Assembly (NCBI GenBank): GCA_045804965.1
Contig: JBJMMD010000053.1
Location: 1 to 18,343, forward strand
Length of the DNA: 18,343 bases
From: CAVTUU01 sp045804965
GTDB lineage: Bacteria > Chloroflexota > Chloroflexia > Thermomicrobiales > UBA6265
Reading direction: 5' to 3'
Positions within the stretch are counted from its first letter, which is position 1. Each line of letters opens with the position of its first letter. The translations under genes and the position numbers were made by a program. This document shows positions 1 to 7,695 of the stretch, one piece after another. Below the pieces are notes generated by a model. The model saw only the letters and a list, made by a program, of their open reading frames with translations. It was not told where the DNA came from and ran no database searches.

Positions 1-141
1 GGGCGACGTGCGCGGCTTGTAGGCCCCGCCGCGCAGCAGCGTCGCCCCGGCTGCCTTTACCGCATGTGCGGTTGAAATGGTCTGCTCTTCACTTTCGACC
101 GAGCAAGGACCGGCAATGACCGTGACGCAGCTCCCGCCGAT
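1..141. repeat. Left arm of 141-bp perfect inverted terminal repeat
   Basis: Bases 1-141 are the exact reverse complement of 18203-18343. Identity stops abruptly at base 142. The arm lies wholly inside aroF copy A and covers its last 47 visible codons. Because the match runs to the very edge of the window, the true shared segment may be longer. Confidence 0.97.
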
Positions 142-411
142 CACGGTGTCTCTCAACCGGATCGTCGTCTTTTGCGGATGAAAATGCCAACTCGTGAGTT
201 TGAACTTGCTCGATATGCGCACAACTTGGAGCACGCCTGGTTGCAATTCCAGCATTTCGTCAAGCGTCGGCGGCAAGGGCAGACCGACCACACCGACGAT
301 CGTCTGCTCTTCGCCTTCGATGATGTGGCCGCTCAGACCGACCGCGTTGACGCGAGCGACGACGTCCTTCACCTGGTCGGATGTTGCCTCGGGAGCCATA
401 ACGACGATCAT
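1..411 (-). CDS. aroF: DAHP synthase, copy A (N-terminal part, runs off window)
   Basis: 3-deoxy-7-phosphoheptulonate synthase condenses phosphoenolpyruvate and erythrose 4-phosphate, the first step of the shikimate pathway. The 137 visible codons start at ATG 411 (MIVVMAPE) behind a GGAGG motif and continue past base 1 without a stop. Residues 1 to about 75 look like the ferredoxin-like (ACT-like) domain of Thermotoga-type enzymes, which in that family carries feedback inhibition by aromatic amino acids. The barrel then begins with IGGSCVTVIAGPCSVE and LRGGAYKPRTSP, which hold the metal-binding Cys and the substrate-binding KPRTS loop. The gene lies 60 bp downstream of aroH on the same strand, so the two are probably co-transcribed. 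A second copy of the same visible length starts at 17933. Its regulatory domain is only 55-60% identical by eye, but its last 47 codons are identical in DNA. The missing 3' part prevents any check of the active-site His/Glu/Asp residues. Confidence 0.9.
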   Translation of the reverse strand, partial: MIVVMAPEATSDQVKDVVARVNAVGLSGHIIEGEEQTIVGVVGLPLPPTLDEMLELQPGVLQVVRISSKFKLTSWHFHPQKTTIRLRDTVIGGSCVTVIAGPCSVESEEQTISTAHAVKAAGATLLRGGAYKPRTSP

Positions 412-471
412 CACAATCCTCCAAATCGGACCTGGACCGTTAAACAATTGGCCGGAGAGATGAGGTGGCTG

Positions 472-918
472 CTAGCTGGGGTGACCGGCCGGGGCGGCGA
501 CGCGGCCGATCATCGTCTCGACCTCTTCGTCGGGAATACCCCACTCGGGCCGGAGCTGGCGCGCGCCCTTGAGATAGACGTGGCGAATTTCGTCGGCCGT
601 GCGGGTGGTATTGACGTGGATCAGGACCCGCACCGCGTTCGTCAACGCCCCAGGCACGGTCATCTCGTGCGCGCACAGCAGCGGCACTTCGTTCCATCCG
701 AGTTCGCGCGCGGCGAGGGCGGGAAAGGTCGCGGTGAGATCGGGAGTCGTGGTGAACACAACGCTCGCCACGTCCTCTGGCCGGAGATCGTTGAGCGAGA
801 TGACGACCCGCATAAGCTCGTCAGTCGCCTCCAGAATATCCTCGGCCGTATTTGCCACTGCGGTCGTCGCGCCGCGGATACCCCGGCACGCGAGGGCACG
901 CTCGGGCTGCGTTGTCAT
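472..918 (-). CDS. aroH: Chorismate mutase, AroH type
   Basis: Converts chorismate to prephenate, the branch point to Phe and Tyr, as a cytoplasmic trimer. The 148-aa product aligns with Bacillus subtilis AroH at a constant offset of about 7-8 residues. Arg15 (CRGIRGATT), Phe65 (FPALAAREL), Cys82 and Glu85 (VPLLCAHEM), Arg97, and Tyr115 and Arg123 (RHVYLKGARQLRP) match the known active-site Arg7, Phe57, Cys75, Glu78, Arg90, Tyr108 and Arg116. The position of B. subtilis Lys60 is Leu here. I chose ATG 918 because GAGGACGGG precedes it; an in-frame ATG at 945 has no ribosome binding site. The gene reads straight toward aroF copy A, 60 bp away, which would couple shikimate entry to the Phe/Tyr branch. 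Confidence 0.93.
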   Translation of the reverse strand: MTTQPERALACRGIRGATTAVANTAEDILEATDELMRVVISLNDLRPEDVASVVFTTTPDLTATFPALAARELGWNEVPLLCAHEMTVPGALTNAVRVLIHVNTTRTADEIRHVYLKGARQLRPEWGIPDEEVETMIGRVAAPAGHPS

Positions 919-1116
919 CAATTCCCGTCCTCTTCCACTGGACATGATGCGCGTCTGAACGCGCCGCGCGGCCTCGGCAGCTACAGCACGCCATCGACGC
1001 GCCGGCCGACAGGCGCCGCGTCAGGCCACATTGCCTGGTCTAATCTTCCTGCTGCGGAATGATACAACGGAGGGGAGATGAGGCGACCTCTCCAGGAATC
1101 TCTTGCCCCTTGGTCC

Positions 1117-1138
1117 CCTCGCCCTAGCGAGGGCGAGG
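1117..1138. repeat. GC-rich palindrome, 9-bp arms
   Basis: CCTCGCCCT and AGGGCGAGG are perfect inverted arms around an AGCG loop. A partial second copy (ACCCTCGCCTTCGC) follows about 30 bases later. It resembles a dispersed REP-like sequence rather than a terminator, since no T-run follows. Confidence 0.6.
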
Positions 1139-1227
1139 TGAAACTCTCGGCACGGTTCGAGCTCATACTCACCCTCGCCTTCGCTAGCTTATCTTTTCCC
1201 CATTTCCCTACGCAGCGGCGCCGCGAC

Positions 1228-1275
1228 GCCGGGCTGGAAGCCCGGCGCTAACACCGACGCAGCCTCTCCGAGGCT
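1228..1275. repeat. Dual-hairpin interspersed repeat, copy 1
   Basis: Hairpin one is GCCGGGCT / AGCCCGGC around GGA (1228-1246). The spacer GCTAACACCGACGC follows, then hairpin two, AGCCTC / GAGGCT around TCC (1261-1275). The same order (hairpin, spacer with a CGACG or CAACG core, second hairpin starting AGYCC) recurs at 5384-5441, 13118-13191 and 13769-13803. Confidence 0.65.
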
Positions 1276-1464
1276 AAGCTCGGAGCGGTCTGTGCCGTAT
1301 GCCGTCCTCGTTACCCGGTCTTTCGCCGGCTTTGGAGGTTCAGCCCGCGGGTACCCTCTGGGTGATTTAGCCCCGGGCTCGCGGCGAACGCCGCGTAACT
1401 TGTGGATAAGGAATAGAGTTCGTCAGGGACAGGGTGGCGCGTGAGCGCCGGGTGAGGGAACTCA

Positions 1465-1478
1465 AGGGCGAACGCCCT
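1465..1478 (-). terminator. Possible weak terminator hairpin after the nagZ-like gene
   Basis: AGGGCG / CGCCCT around AA starts four bases past the nagZ-like stop codon. A second small hairpin (GGCGC / GCGCC) follows near 1436-1449 on the same path. Neither has a T-run on the minus strand, so these may equally be dispersed repeats. Confidence 0.3.
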
Positions 1479-1481
1479 GCC

Positions 1482-3050
1482 CTATCCGACTCCCACCGCC
1501 ACGGCCTCGATCAAGCGGACGGGAGCGCTACCTTCCGCCTTCGCCTTGCCGGCGAGGATGTCGACGAGCGCTTGCAATGACACGGGCGGGTCGCCGTAGG
1601 TGAGGAGGGTCGTTTTCGCGGCGGGGATGAAGCCGGTGTCGTAAGGGGCGCGGACGGAGGCGTGGATGAGCGGTTTCGTCTCCGCGAGTTCCTGCCCGAG
1701 GCGGGCGTGAAGGTCAATGAGGTCGGCGTCGCGAGTGACAAACAGCACGACGTCCGCCTTCGCAGCGGCGGCGCGAACGGAGCTGAGCTGCCTGGCTGTC
1801 GCTTCCTCGCTGACGATGAGATGGCGGGCTTTGGGAAACGCGGCCGTGATCGCCGATTTCAAGACGGCGGCGCGATTGACTGGGTCCTCGGCGATGGAGG
1901 ATCGCCGCCGTTGGCAGTCGATGACCGCAAGTTGGACATCCGGCGCAAGGGGCAATGGGACGTCTTCCCGCACGACCGTGATGCTCCGCTGGGCGATCGC
2001 CAGGGCGTCGATGGCGTGCTTCGGATTCGGTTCGGTTGGCTCCGGCACGTCATGGACGATTTGATAGCGGTGGCGCAGCGCGGCAAGCCGCGCCGCTGTC
2101 CGTTCGAAGACCTTGCGCGAGAGATCTTCCGACTTGACCGCCTTGAGCAGCGCCTCCGCGACCTCGAATTGGAACGCGAACGGGGCGACCATCTCCAAGA
2201 GATCGACGCCGGCCTGCTTCGCTCTCACTGCCGCCGGACCCCGGCCGTAGCCGTCGACGATGGCGCCCATGTCCATGGCGTCGGTCACGATCACGCCGTC
2301 GAAGTCCAATTCGCGACGGAGGAGATCGCGCAGCACTGATCGCGACAGGGTCGCCGGGACTTCGTCGATTGAGGAAAAAATGATGTGCGCGGTCATGATC
2401 GCCGGGATGCCGGCCCGGATCGCCGCCGAAAACGGCATTAGCTCGTTGCGCTCAAGGTGTTTCCGTTTGTAGGACACGACCGGGAGCCCGAGGTGCGAAT
2501 CGATGCTCGTGTCGCCATGACCGGGGAAATGCTTCGCCGTGGCGATCACGCCGGCCTTCTCATAGCCTTTGAGCGCGGCCAAACCGTGGACACTGACCTG
2601 CTTGGGATCGTCGCCGAAGGAGCGGGTGCGGATGACCGGGTTTTGCGGCTGGCTGTTGATGTCGAGCACGGGCGCGAAATTCATCGTGATCCCGACCGCG
2701 CGGAGTTGACGGCCGGAAATGACCGCGCAGCGTTCGGTCGCCTTCGTATCGCCGGTCGCCGCTTGCGCCATCGGACTCGGCACGGTCACGAAATCGGCTG
2801 GCAGTCGGCTGACGGTGCCGCCTTCTTGGTCGGCCGCGATCACGAGCGGGGGCAGGCCGAGAGTCTTCGCCTCGCGTTGGAGGTCTCGGCAGAGGATGGC
2901 GACTTGCTCACGGCTGGTGATGTTGCTGGAAAAAAGCACGACCCCCGCGGGTTCGATCCGACCCATGGCTTCTCGCACCTCGTCGGTCACCTCTGGCCCA
3001 CGAAATTGGACCATGAGACTTTGGCCCACGAGACGGGAAAGCTCGGACAT
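1482..3050 (-). CDS. nagZ: Beta-N-acetylhexosaminidase, GH3 family (NagZ-like)
   Basis: Glycoside hydrolase family 3 enzyme expected to remove non-reducing GlcNAc, as in peptidoglycan recycling. In the 522-aa product, ADQEGG lies at 73-78 and the NagZ signature KHFPGHGD at 173-180, followed by the catalytic Asp-His pair DSH at 184-186. The putative nucleophile is Asp257 in VTDAMDM. After about residue 345 comes a second domain, making the protein longer than E. coli NagZ (341 aa) and closer to two-domain Gram-positive forms. I see no signal peptide, so it is probably cytoplasmic. GGAGGA stands 7-8 bases before ATG 3050; an in-frame GTG at 3056 is too close to that site. It follows trpA by 90 bp on the same strand and may share its transcript. 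Substrate preference cannot be read from the sequence. Confidence 0.9.
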   Translation of the reverse strand: MSELSRLVGQSLMVQFRGPEVTDEVREAMGRIEPAGVVLFSSNITSREQVAILCRDLQREAKTLGLPPLVIAADQEGGTVSRLPADFVTVPSPMAQAATGDTKATERCAVISGRQLRAVGITMNFAPVLDINSQPQNPVIRTRSFGDDPKQVSVHGLAALKGYEKAGVIATAKHFPGHGDTSIDSHLGLPVVSYKRKHLERNELMPFSAAIRAGIPAIMTAHIIFSSIDEVPATLSRSVLRDLLRRELDFDGVIVTDAMDMGAIVDGYGRGPAAVRAKQAGVDLLEMVAPFAFQFEVAEALLKAVKSEDLSRKVFERTAARLAALRHRYQIVHDVPEPTEPNPKHAIDALAIAQRSITVVREDVPLPLAPDVQLAVIDCQRRRSSIAEDPVNRAAVLKSAITAAFPKARHLIVSEEATARQLSSVRAAAAKADVVLFVTRDADLIDLHARLGQELAETKPLIHASVRAPYDTGFIPAAKTTLLTYGDPPVSLQALVDILAGKAKAEGSAPVRLIEAVAVGVG

Positions 3051-3140
3051 CGCCACACTCCTCCGGGCCCGCGTTCGCCCGCAGCTCTCGTTCGTTCAAC
3101 GTCAATTCGTTCATGCTAACTGAGTTTTGTTGAGATTGTA

Positions 3141-3974
3141 TTAACGACCGCACATGGCGCGAAGAAATGCCGTCGCCGCCGCCGGTTGATCCGCGTCCGG
3201 CGCGCGATCGAGGTGATTGATCAGCGCGCTCGCAATGACCACGCCGTCGGCGATCTGAGCGACTTGTTGCACATGGTCGGGCTGCGAAATCCCAAACCCG
3301 ACCGCAAGCGGGAGATCGGTTTCCTGGCGAATTCGGGCGATGTAGCTTGGAAGATCGTTAGCCAAGGATGTCCGCGCCCCGGTGACGCCCGTGATCGAGA
3401 CGCAATAGATAAACCCGCTCGCGCGCTTCGCGACCTCGCGAATCCGCTCCTGGGTGCTCGTCGGCGCGATGAGGAAGATGAGATCGCGGCCGTGTGCACG
3501 GAGCGCCGCGCGCACGTCCTCGCTCTCCTCGGTTGGAAGATCGGGAATGATCAAACCGTCGACGCCGGCCGCGGCCATGTCCGCGGCCAACCGTTCGAGC
3601 CCATAGCGGAGATAGGGGTTGTAGTACCCCATGAACGCAATCGGCGTGGTCAGCCCGTTGGCGCGGGCACGACGAACGACGTCGATGGCATCGTGCAGGG
3701 TCGTTCCTTGCGCCAGCGCGACCTGGCTCGTGTGTTGGACTGTGACGCCGTCGGCGATCGGGTCCGAGAACGGAATCCCGATCTCGATTACATCGGCGCC
3801 ACCTTCGACGAGCGCCGGCAGGAGGCGGTCGGTCATGCCGAGGGTGGGATAGCCGGCGGTGACGAATGGGATCAGCGCGGGTCGGCCTTCTGCCTTCGCC
3901 CTGGCGAATGCGGCCGCAATTCCGCTCTCCGAGGCTGTCGCGGCCTGCTTTCCAGTCGAGGTGACAATGCTCAC
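3141..3974 (-). CDS. trpA: Tryptophan synthase alpha chain
   Basis: Cleaves indole-3-glycerol phosphate to indole and glyceraldehyde 3-phosphate; indole is channelled to TrpB in the alpha2-beta2 complex. The 277-aa product has the family signature EIGIPFSDPIADG. It contains catalytic Glu64 and Asp75 (E. coli Glu49 and Asp60). The phosphate-binding loops are also present (VSITGVTGAR near 195 and VGFGIS near 226). The start is GTG 3974, whose bases overlap the trpB stop as GTGA, a sign of translational coupling. GGAG lies 7 bases before it, inside trpB. The N-terminus carries about 15 extra residues of low complexity. Intact, with base composition like its neighbours. Confidence 0.97.
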   Translation of the reverse strand: MSIVTSTGKQAATASESGIAAAFARAKAEGRPALIPFVTAGYPTLGMTDRLLPALVEGGADVIEIGIPFSDPIADGVTVQHTSQVALAQGTTLHDAIDVVRRARANGLTTPIAFMGYYNPYLRYGLERLAADMAAAGVDGLIIPDLPTEESEDVRAALRAHGRDLIFLIAPTSTQERIREVAKRASGFIYCVSITGVTGARTSLANDLPSYIARIRQETDLPLAVGFGISQPDHVQQVAQIADGVVIASALINHLDRAPDADQPAAATAFLRAMCGR

Positions 3975-5191
3975 AGTGTCACTCCGAGGGCGTCTGCGAC
4001 CGTGTGCATGTCCTTGTCACCACGGCCCGAGAGGTTGACGAGGATCGATTCGTCAGGTGAGCGGGCAGCTGCTAACTGCATGGCGTACATCACTGCATGG
4101 CTCGATTCGAGCGCGGGAATGATCCCCTCCGCCCGGCAAAGCTGCTGGAACCCTTCGAGTGCCCCCTCGTCGGTGATCCCGACGTAGCGCGCCCGGCCGC
4201 TGTCCATCAGAAACGCGTGCTCAGGCCCAACCCCGGGATAGTCGAGACCGGCTGAAATCGAATGCGTTTCGATCACCTGACCGTTCTCGTCTTGCAATAC
4301 GAACGAGCGCGATCCATGGAGTACACCTTCGCTGCCGGCGCACAGCGTCGCGGAATGCTCCCCCGATTCGAGACCGTGGCCCGCGGCCTCGACACCAATG
4401 AGCTCGACCTCGGCGTCGTCGACAAACGGGTGGAAGATTCCAATCGCGTTCGAACCGCCCCCGACGCAGGCCAACACCGCGTCGGGCAATTTGCCGGCTT
4501 GCTCGAGCATCTGCGCCCGCGCTTCGCGGCCAATCACCGCTTGCAGGTCGCGCACAATCATCGGATAAGGGTGCATCCCAGCGGCGGTGCCGAAGAGATA
4601 GAAGGTCGAGCCCACGTTGGCGACCCAATCGCGGATCGCCTCGTTGATCGCGTCCTTCAACGTTTTCGAACCGGACGCCACCGGGCGTACTTCCGCGCCC
4701 AGCAGTTTCATGCGAAAGACGTTGAGAGATTGCCGTGCGATATCGACCTCACCCATATAGACAATGCAATCGAGATCGAGCAGCGCGCAGGCCGTGGCCG
4801 ACGCGACGCCATGCTGGCCGGCCCCAGTCTCGGCAATGATCCGCCGCTTTCCCATGCGCTTGGCCAGCAGCGCCTGCCCGAGCGCGTTGTTGATTTTGTG
4901 CGCACCCGTGTGAGCGAGGTCTTCGCGCTTGAGATAGATCTTGGCGCCGCCGACGATCCGGCTCAGGTTCTCAGCGAAGTAGACCGGGGTCGGCCGCCCG
5001 ACGTAATACGTCGCCAAACGATCGATCTCAGCCTGGAAGCTGGGATCGTTGCGCGCCGCTAGATATGCTTCTTCGAGTTCGCCGAGCGCCGGCATCAGCG
5101 TCTCCGGCGCGTATCTGCCACCGAAGCGCCCATAGCGACCATGCCCGTCGGGCATTGAGACGGTTGGCTTCTTGGCGACGTCGATGACCAT
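3971..5191 (-). CDS. trpB: Tryptophan synthase beta chain
   Basis: PLP enzyme that joins indole and serine to make tryptophan. The 406-aa product (E. coli TrpB has 397) contains RYGRFGGRYAPETLMPAL near the N-terminus, PLP Lys99 in TGAHKINN, and ETGAGQHG at 121-128 with the catalytic Glu. The phosphate-binding GGGSNAIG begins at 244, and a C-terminal NLSGRGDKD is present. This is the TrpB1 type that partners TrpA. I place the start at ATG 5191 because AGGAG lies 7 bases upstream; the longer in-frame ATG at 5242 has no ribosome binding site. It overlaps trpA by 4 nt. No trpE, trpD, trpC or trpF is nearby, so the Trp pathway is split in this genome. A promoter candidate lies about 100 bp upstream. 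Confidence 0.97.
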   Translation of the reverse strand: MVIDVAKKPTVSMPDGHGRYGRFGGRYAPETLMPALGELEEAYLAARNDPSFQAEIDRLATYYVGRPTPVYFAENLSRIVGGAKIYLKREDLAHTGAHKINNALGQALLAKRMGKRRIIAETGAGQHGVASATACALLDLDCIVYMGEVDIARQSLNVFRMKLLGAEVRPVASGSKTLKDAINEAIRDWVANVGSTFYLFGTAAGMHPYPMIVRDLQAVIGREARAQMLEQAGKLPDAVLACVGGGSNAIGIFHPFVDDAEVELIGVEAAGHGLESGEHSATLCAGSEGVLHGSRSFVLQDENGQVIETHSISAGLDYPGVGPEHAFLMDSGRARYVGITDEGALEGFQQLCRAEGIIPALESSHAVMYAMQLAAARSPDESILVNLSGRGDKDMHTVADALGVTL

Positions 5192-5220
5192 CAAAGACTC
5201 CTGCCAATGTGCGCCCAACT

Positions 5221-5250
5221 CGCGGTCAGACCTATCCTTCATCGACCGCG
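5221..5250 (-). promoter_or_regulatory. Hairpin in trpB leader
   Basis: Perfect 7-bp arms CGCGGTC / GACCGCG flank a 16-base loop, ending 29 bases before the trpB start. It could affect translation or attenuation, but no T-run and no Trp-rich leader peptide accompany it. Confidence 0.3.
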
Positions 5251-5294
5251 AAACCGGGATTCTGAAGAAATCGTCGCGAACTCGTTGCCTTCAC

Positions 5295-5324
5295 ATTATC
5301 GTGCCCAGGCACAGGCATCCGCAA
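5295..5324 (-). promoter_or_regulatory. Candidate sigma-70-type promoter for trpBA
   Basis: Reading the minus strand, TTGCGG (5324-5319), an 18-base spacer and GATAAT (5300-5295) resemble -35 and -10 boxes. Transcription would begin near 5288, giving a leader of roughly 97 nt before trpB. Confidence 0.4.
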
Positions 5325-5383
5325 GAACGGTGAATTTACCGACCACGAAAGCGCGTTCTGTTCTCACCTAATCTGCGCGGCTG

Positions 5384-5441
5384 CGCGGCGACGCCGGGCT
5401 GAAAGCCAGCGCGAAGACAACGAAGCCCGCTACGGGGCTGA
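5384..5441. repeat. Dual-hairpin interspersed repeat, copy 2
   Basis: After GCGGCTGCGC comes an imperfect hairpin, GCCGGGCT-GAA-AGCCAGC, then GCGAAGACAACGA, then AGCCC / GGGCT. The lead-in GCGGCTGCGC and the ACGAAGCCC core are shared with copy 3 at 13118-13191. Confidence 0.6.
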
Positions 5442-5462
5442 AATGTGATCGCACTAGCGTAG

Positions 5463-5481
5463 GGGCGTGTGGCGCACGCCC
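5463..5481. repeat. GC-rich palindrome
   Basis: GGGCGTG and CACGCCC form perfect 7-bp arms around TGGCG, preceded by TAG. It is similar in style to the palindrome at 1465-1478 and probably belongs to a dispersed non-coding repeat family. Confidence 0.45.
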
Positions 5482-5629
5482 GCGTGAGAATGGCGGCGCG
5501 CCGTTCTTGAGCCGGATTCGGAGATATAGCCCGCAGTAAGGGTGATTCCGGCCCCGGGGCATGCGGCGTAGCCGCGAAGGTTGCGTTTCAGGATGAGGGA
5601 ATGAGACCTGGAACTTGATGTAGGAAGCC

Positions 5630-6622
5630 CTATAACGCTGGATACAGCAGTTCGATCCGCGCCACGATGGTGGCGATGGCAAAGAGGAGCGTCAGCCAGG
5701 CGGTGGTCGTCAGCAGCTCGTTGGCGATGAGGTGGCCACGGGTGATCAGGCGTCGGCGTTGCCGACGGGGCGAGGAAGCGCGGAAATCGGCGTACGCAAA
5801 TCCGAGCAGGATGAGCGCGAGGGCGGCGAGCAGCGCGATCCACCCGATGAGAACCGGGCGCGGCAGCACGCCTGAGCCCTGATCGAGCGCCCAGTCATTT
5901 TTCCAGACCATCGCCGCGAGATAGCCGGTCGTCACCACGGCGGCGATAAATCCGAGCGCCGAACGGCCTCGCCGTAGACAGGCGTGCAATGAATGGCCAC
6001 TGCGCACCCACCACGCCGTGGCAGTGACGAGACCGAACGCCGGCATCAACGTCAGCGCGACGTGAGAAACGGTCGCATACCGCGCTTGCAACGCCAGCAC
6101 ATGGTCACGAATGAGATAACCAACGACGAGCGGCGTGCCGGACCAAATAATCGCGGCGGGCGCGGCGCCGGCGATGAAGTTGCGGAACGGAATCCGCAGC
6201 AACCCGGTGCCTATCGTGATGTACATGCGAATCATCGGCATGATGCGGCCGACAAAGACGACAGAGGTGTCTCGCCCCGCCAGCCGCGTCCGCCAGCGGT
6301 TCATCGTCCGCTCGGCCTTTTCCCGGTGACGGGAGAGGAGGCGGTCGAGCAGGCGCACACCGCCGGTGCGCATCATCAGATGCAGCGAGGTCGTGCCCAG
6401 TATGTCGGCCGCGGCGACGAGCAGCACCCCGGCCAAGAGCATCGGGACCGAGTGGACGACATACGCTCCGGTAAGGAGGATAGCCGTCTCAATCGGCACG
6501 AAGGTGGGCAGCCCCAACTCGCCCGCGCAAATTAGCAGCGCGAGTAGCGGCAACCCGTAATGCGAAATCAAGGAAAGAACCGTCGTATCGATGGCGAAAC
6601 CCTCGTCCGATTGCTGCTTCAA
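5630..6622 (-). CDS. DedA/SNARE-associated family membrane protein with extended C-terminus
   Basis: Polytopic inner-membrane protein of the DedA (VTT-domain) family, linked in other bacteria to lipid carrier scrambling and membrane homeostasis. Evidence: a hydrophobic N-terminal segment containing GELGLPTFVPIETAILL, and the family motif GRIMPMIRMYITIGTGLLR near 125-143 with conserved Gly-Arg and Arg spacing. After the usual DedA core (about 200 residues) there are about three further hydrophobic stretches (near 220-235, 255-278 and 306-325), so the 330-aa protein is longer than typical members. A basic cluster (SPRRQRRRL) separates the last two. The furthest start is TTG 6622 with only a weak upstream AGGT; the true start may lie slightly inside. 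No operon partner is evident. Confidence 0.75.
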   Translation of the reverse strand: MKQQSDEGFAIDTTVLSLISHYGLPLLALLICAGELGLPTFVPIETAILLTGAYVVHSVPMLLAGVLLVAAADILGTTSLHLMMRTGGVRLLDRLLSRHREKAERTMNRWRTRLAGRDTSVVFVGRIMPMIRMYITIGTGLLRIPFRNFIAGAAPAAIIWSGTPLVVGYLIRDHVLALQARYATVSHVALTLMPAFGLVTATAWWVRSGHSLHACLRRGRSALGFIAAVVTTGYLAAMVWKNDWALDQGSGVLPRPVLIGWIALLAALALILLGFAYADFRASSPRRQRRRLITRGHLIANELLTTTAWLTLLFAIATIVARIELLYPAL

Positions 6623-6756
6623 TCGACCTAGGCCAAGATCGTTCTGTTATCCGCAACTATACCCGGTCCACGTGAAGTCAGCGATGAACGCCAGAACGTG
6701 GATGGGCGCGAATTTCATGCCATCGCGCCGCTCCCCATCGCCATGCCGCGCTTCCT

Positions 6757-6842
6757 GGCATGCCGAGCGTAAGTCGAGGAAACTGGCTCAACTGAAGAGG
6801 ATGGTAGGCAAGGCGAGGTTCTTCGCCTTCGCTAAGAATGAC
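6757..6842. repeat. Inverted pair of dispersed repeat units
   Basis: Plus-strand GCATGCCGAGCGTAAG-TCGAGGAA (from 6758) and minus-strand GTCATTCTTAGCGAAG-GCGAAGAACC (from 6842) are two diverged units in opposite orientation. They match my recollection of a widespread TCATTCCGAGCG-type intergenic repeat, which gives spurious peptides such as VILSE in automated annotation. The surrounding 277-bp spacer (6623-6899) has no gene I support. Confidence 0.5.
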
Positions 6843-6899
6843 GGAAGTGGAGCGTGCAGAAGGATGAGCGGATGTACCCACATCGCGTCCGCTCAGCGC

Positions 6900-7475
6900 T
6901 TACCCTCGCTGCGCGGCCTCGTGCAGGAACCATATCCGGCGTTCGGTGGCATCGAGAATCTCTTGCAAGACGTTCGCGGTCACCGAATCGTTATGTTCCT
7001 CGCAGGTGTCGATCGCGGCGCGTTGCGCGGCGGCCATCTTCTCGTTGTCCTCGAGGAGGCGGCTGAGCATCTCTGGGGCAGGAATGTCGACCTCATCGTC
7101 ATCGGCGATCGTTTGCAACGAGGAAACGTGGGAAATGCTGCGGATCGTCGTCCCTCCGATCTTGCGCAGGCGCTCGGCGAGCGGGTCGATGCTCTCGAGA
7201 ATCGTTTCCGCCTGTTCGTCGAACAGCAAGTGGTAATCGCGAAAATGCGACCCATACACGTGCCAATGGAAATGCTTGGTCTTGACATACAGCGCAATCG
7301 AATCAGCGATGAGGGGGTTGACCGCCTCGACAACGGCCTTGACGTCGTTCCCCTCTAGATCGGTCGGCGTGGCCAGCGGTGATGGCGCTGGATAGGCGCG
7401 AAAATTCGCCATAGCAGGAGCAGATTTGTTTGTTCCGACCCGTGTCGTCGCCCGTCCATCTCGTGTGGCAGTCAT
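6900..7475 (-). CDS. dps: Dps family DNA-binding ferritin
   Basis: Dodecameric mini-ferritin expected to oxidise Fe(II) with peroxide, store iron and protect DNA. The 191-aa product has the intersubunit ferroxidase set: His70 in KHFHWHVYG, His82 and Asp86 in YHLLFDEQ, and Asp97 and Glu101 in DPLAERL. These line up with E. coli Dps His51, His63, Asp67, Asp78 and Glu82. The N-terminal 40 residues are extended, with Arg, Lys, Thr and Pro, the kind of flexible tail that can bind DNA. The start is ATG 7475 with GAAAGGG 8 bases upstream. The upstream spacer (7476-7695) has no clear gene, and I found no OxyR- or PerR-type box that I could defend. Confidence 0.92.
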   Translation of the reverse strand: MTATRDGRATTRVGTNKSAPAMANFRAYPAPSPLATPTDLEGNDVKAVVEAVNPLIADSIALYVKTKHFHWHVYGSHFRDYHLLFDEQAETILESIDPLAERLRKIGGTTIRSISHVSSLQTIADDDEVDIPAPEMLSRLLEDNEKMAAAQRAAIDTCEEHNDSVTANVLQEILDATERRIWFLHEAAQRG

Positions 7476-7695
7476 CTAGAGAACCCTTTCTATCGAGACA
7501 CTTTGGTGCGCGAAAGCCCCTACATCTTCGCCGGATTCAGCGCATACTCCATTCCATCGTTCAGGCTGGCCCGTCCCTCCTCAGCGGGCGCCGACGGTTG
7601 TAACCATTCGGGCGGGGCAGCGGTTAGAGAAGAGTAAAACGGAGTACCCTTCCGCTGATCGGTAGCTGATTGATGGCGAAAGTTAGGAGCGTTCG

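Larger units (their letters stand above)
919..1481. other. 563-bp non-coding spacer full of GC-rich hairpins
   Basis: No convincing gene lies between aroH (start 918) and the nagZ-like gene (stop 1482). Palindromes occur at 1117-1138, 1228-1246, 1261-1275, 1380-1395 and 1465-1478. The last sits four bases beyond the nagZ-like stop codon and could end that transcript. I see no strong sigma-70-type promoter for aroH. Confidence 0.7.
5192..5629. other. 438-bp spacer between trpB and the DedA gene
   Basis: Holds the presumed trpB leader and promoter (5192-5324), a dual-hairpin repeat copy (5384-5441) and another palindrome (5463-5481). The rest, to the DedA stop at 5630, shows no gene I can support. 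Confidence 0.65.

Noticed and set aside
172..1062. 296-codon plus-strand open frame
   Set aside because: It runs antisense across aroF copy A and aroH, which have clear family matches and ribosome binding sites; high GC makes such shadows common.
3972..5242. Longer trpB beginning at ATG 5242
   Set aside because: No ribosome binding site there, while ATG 5191 has AGGAG at 7 bases and gives the usual TrpB length.
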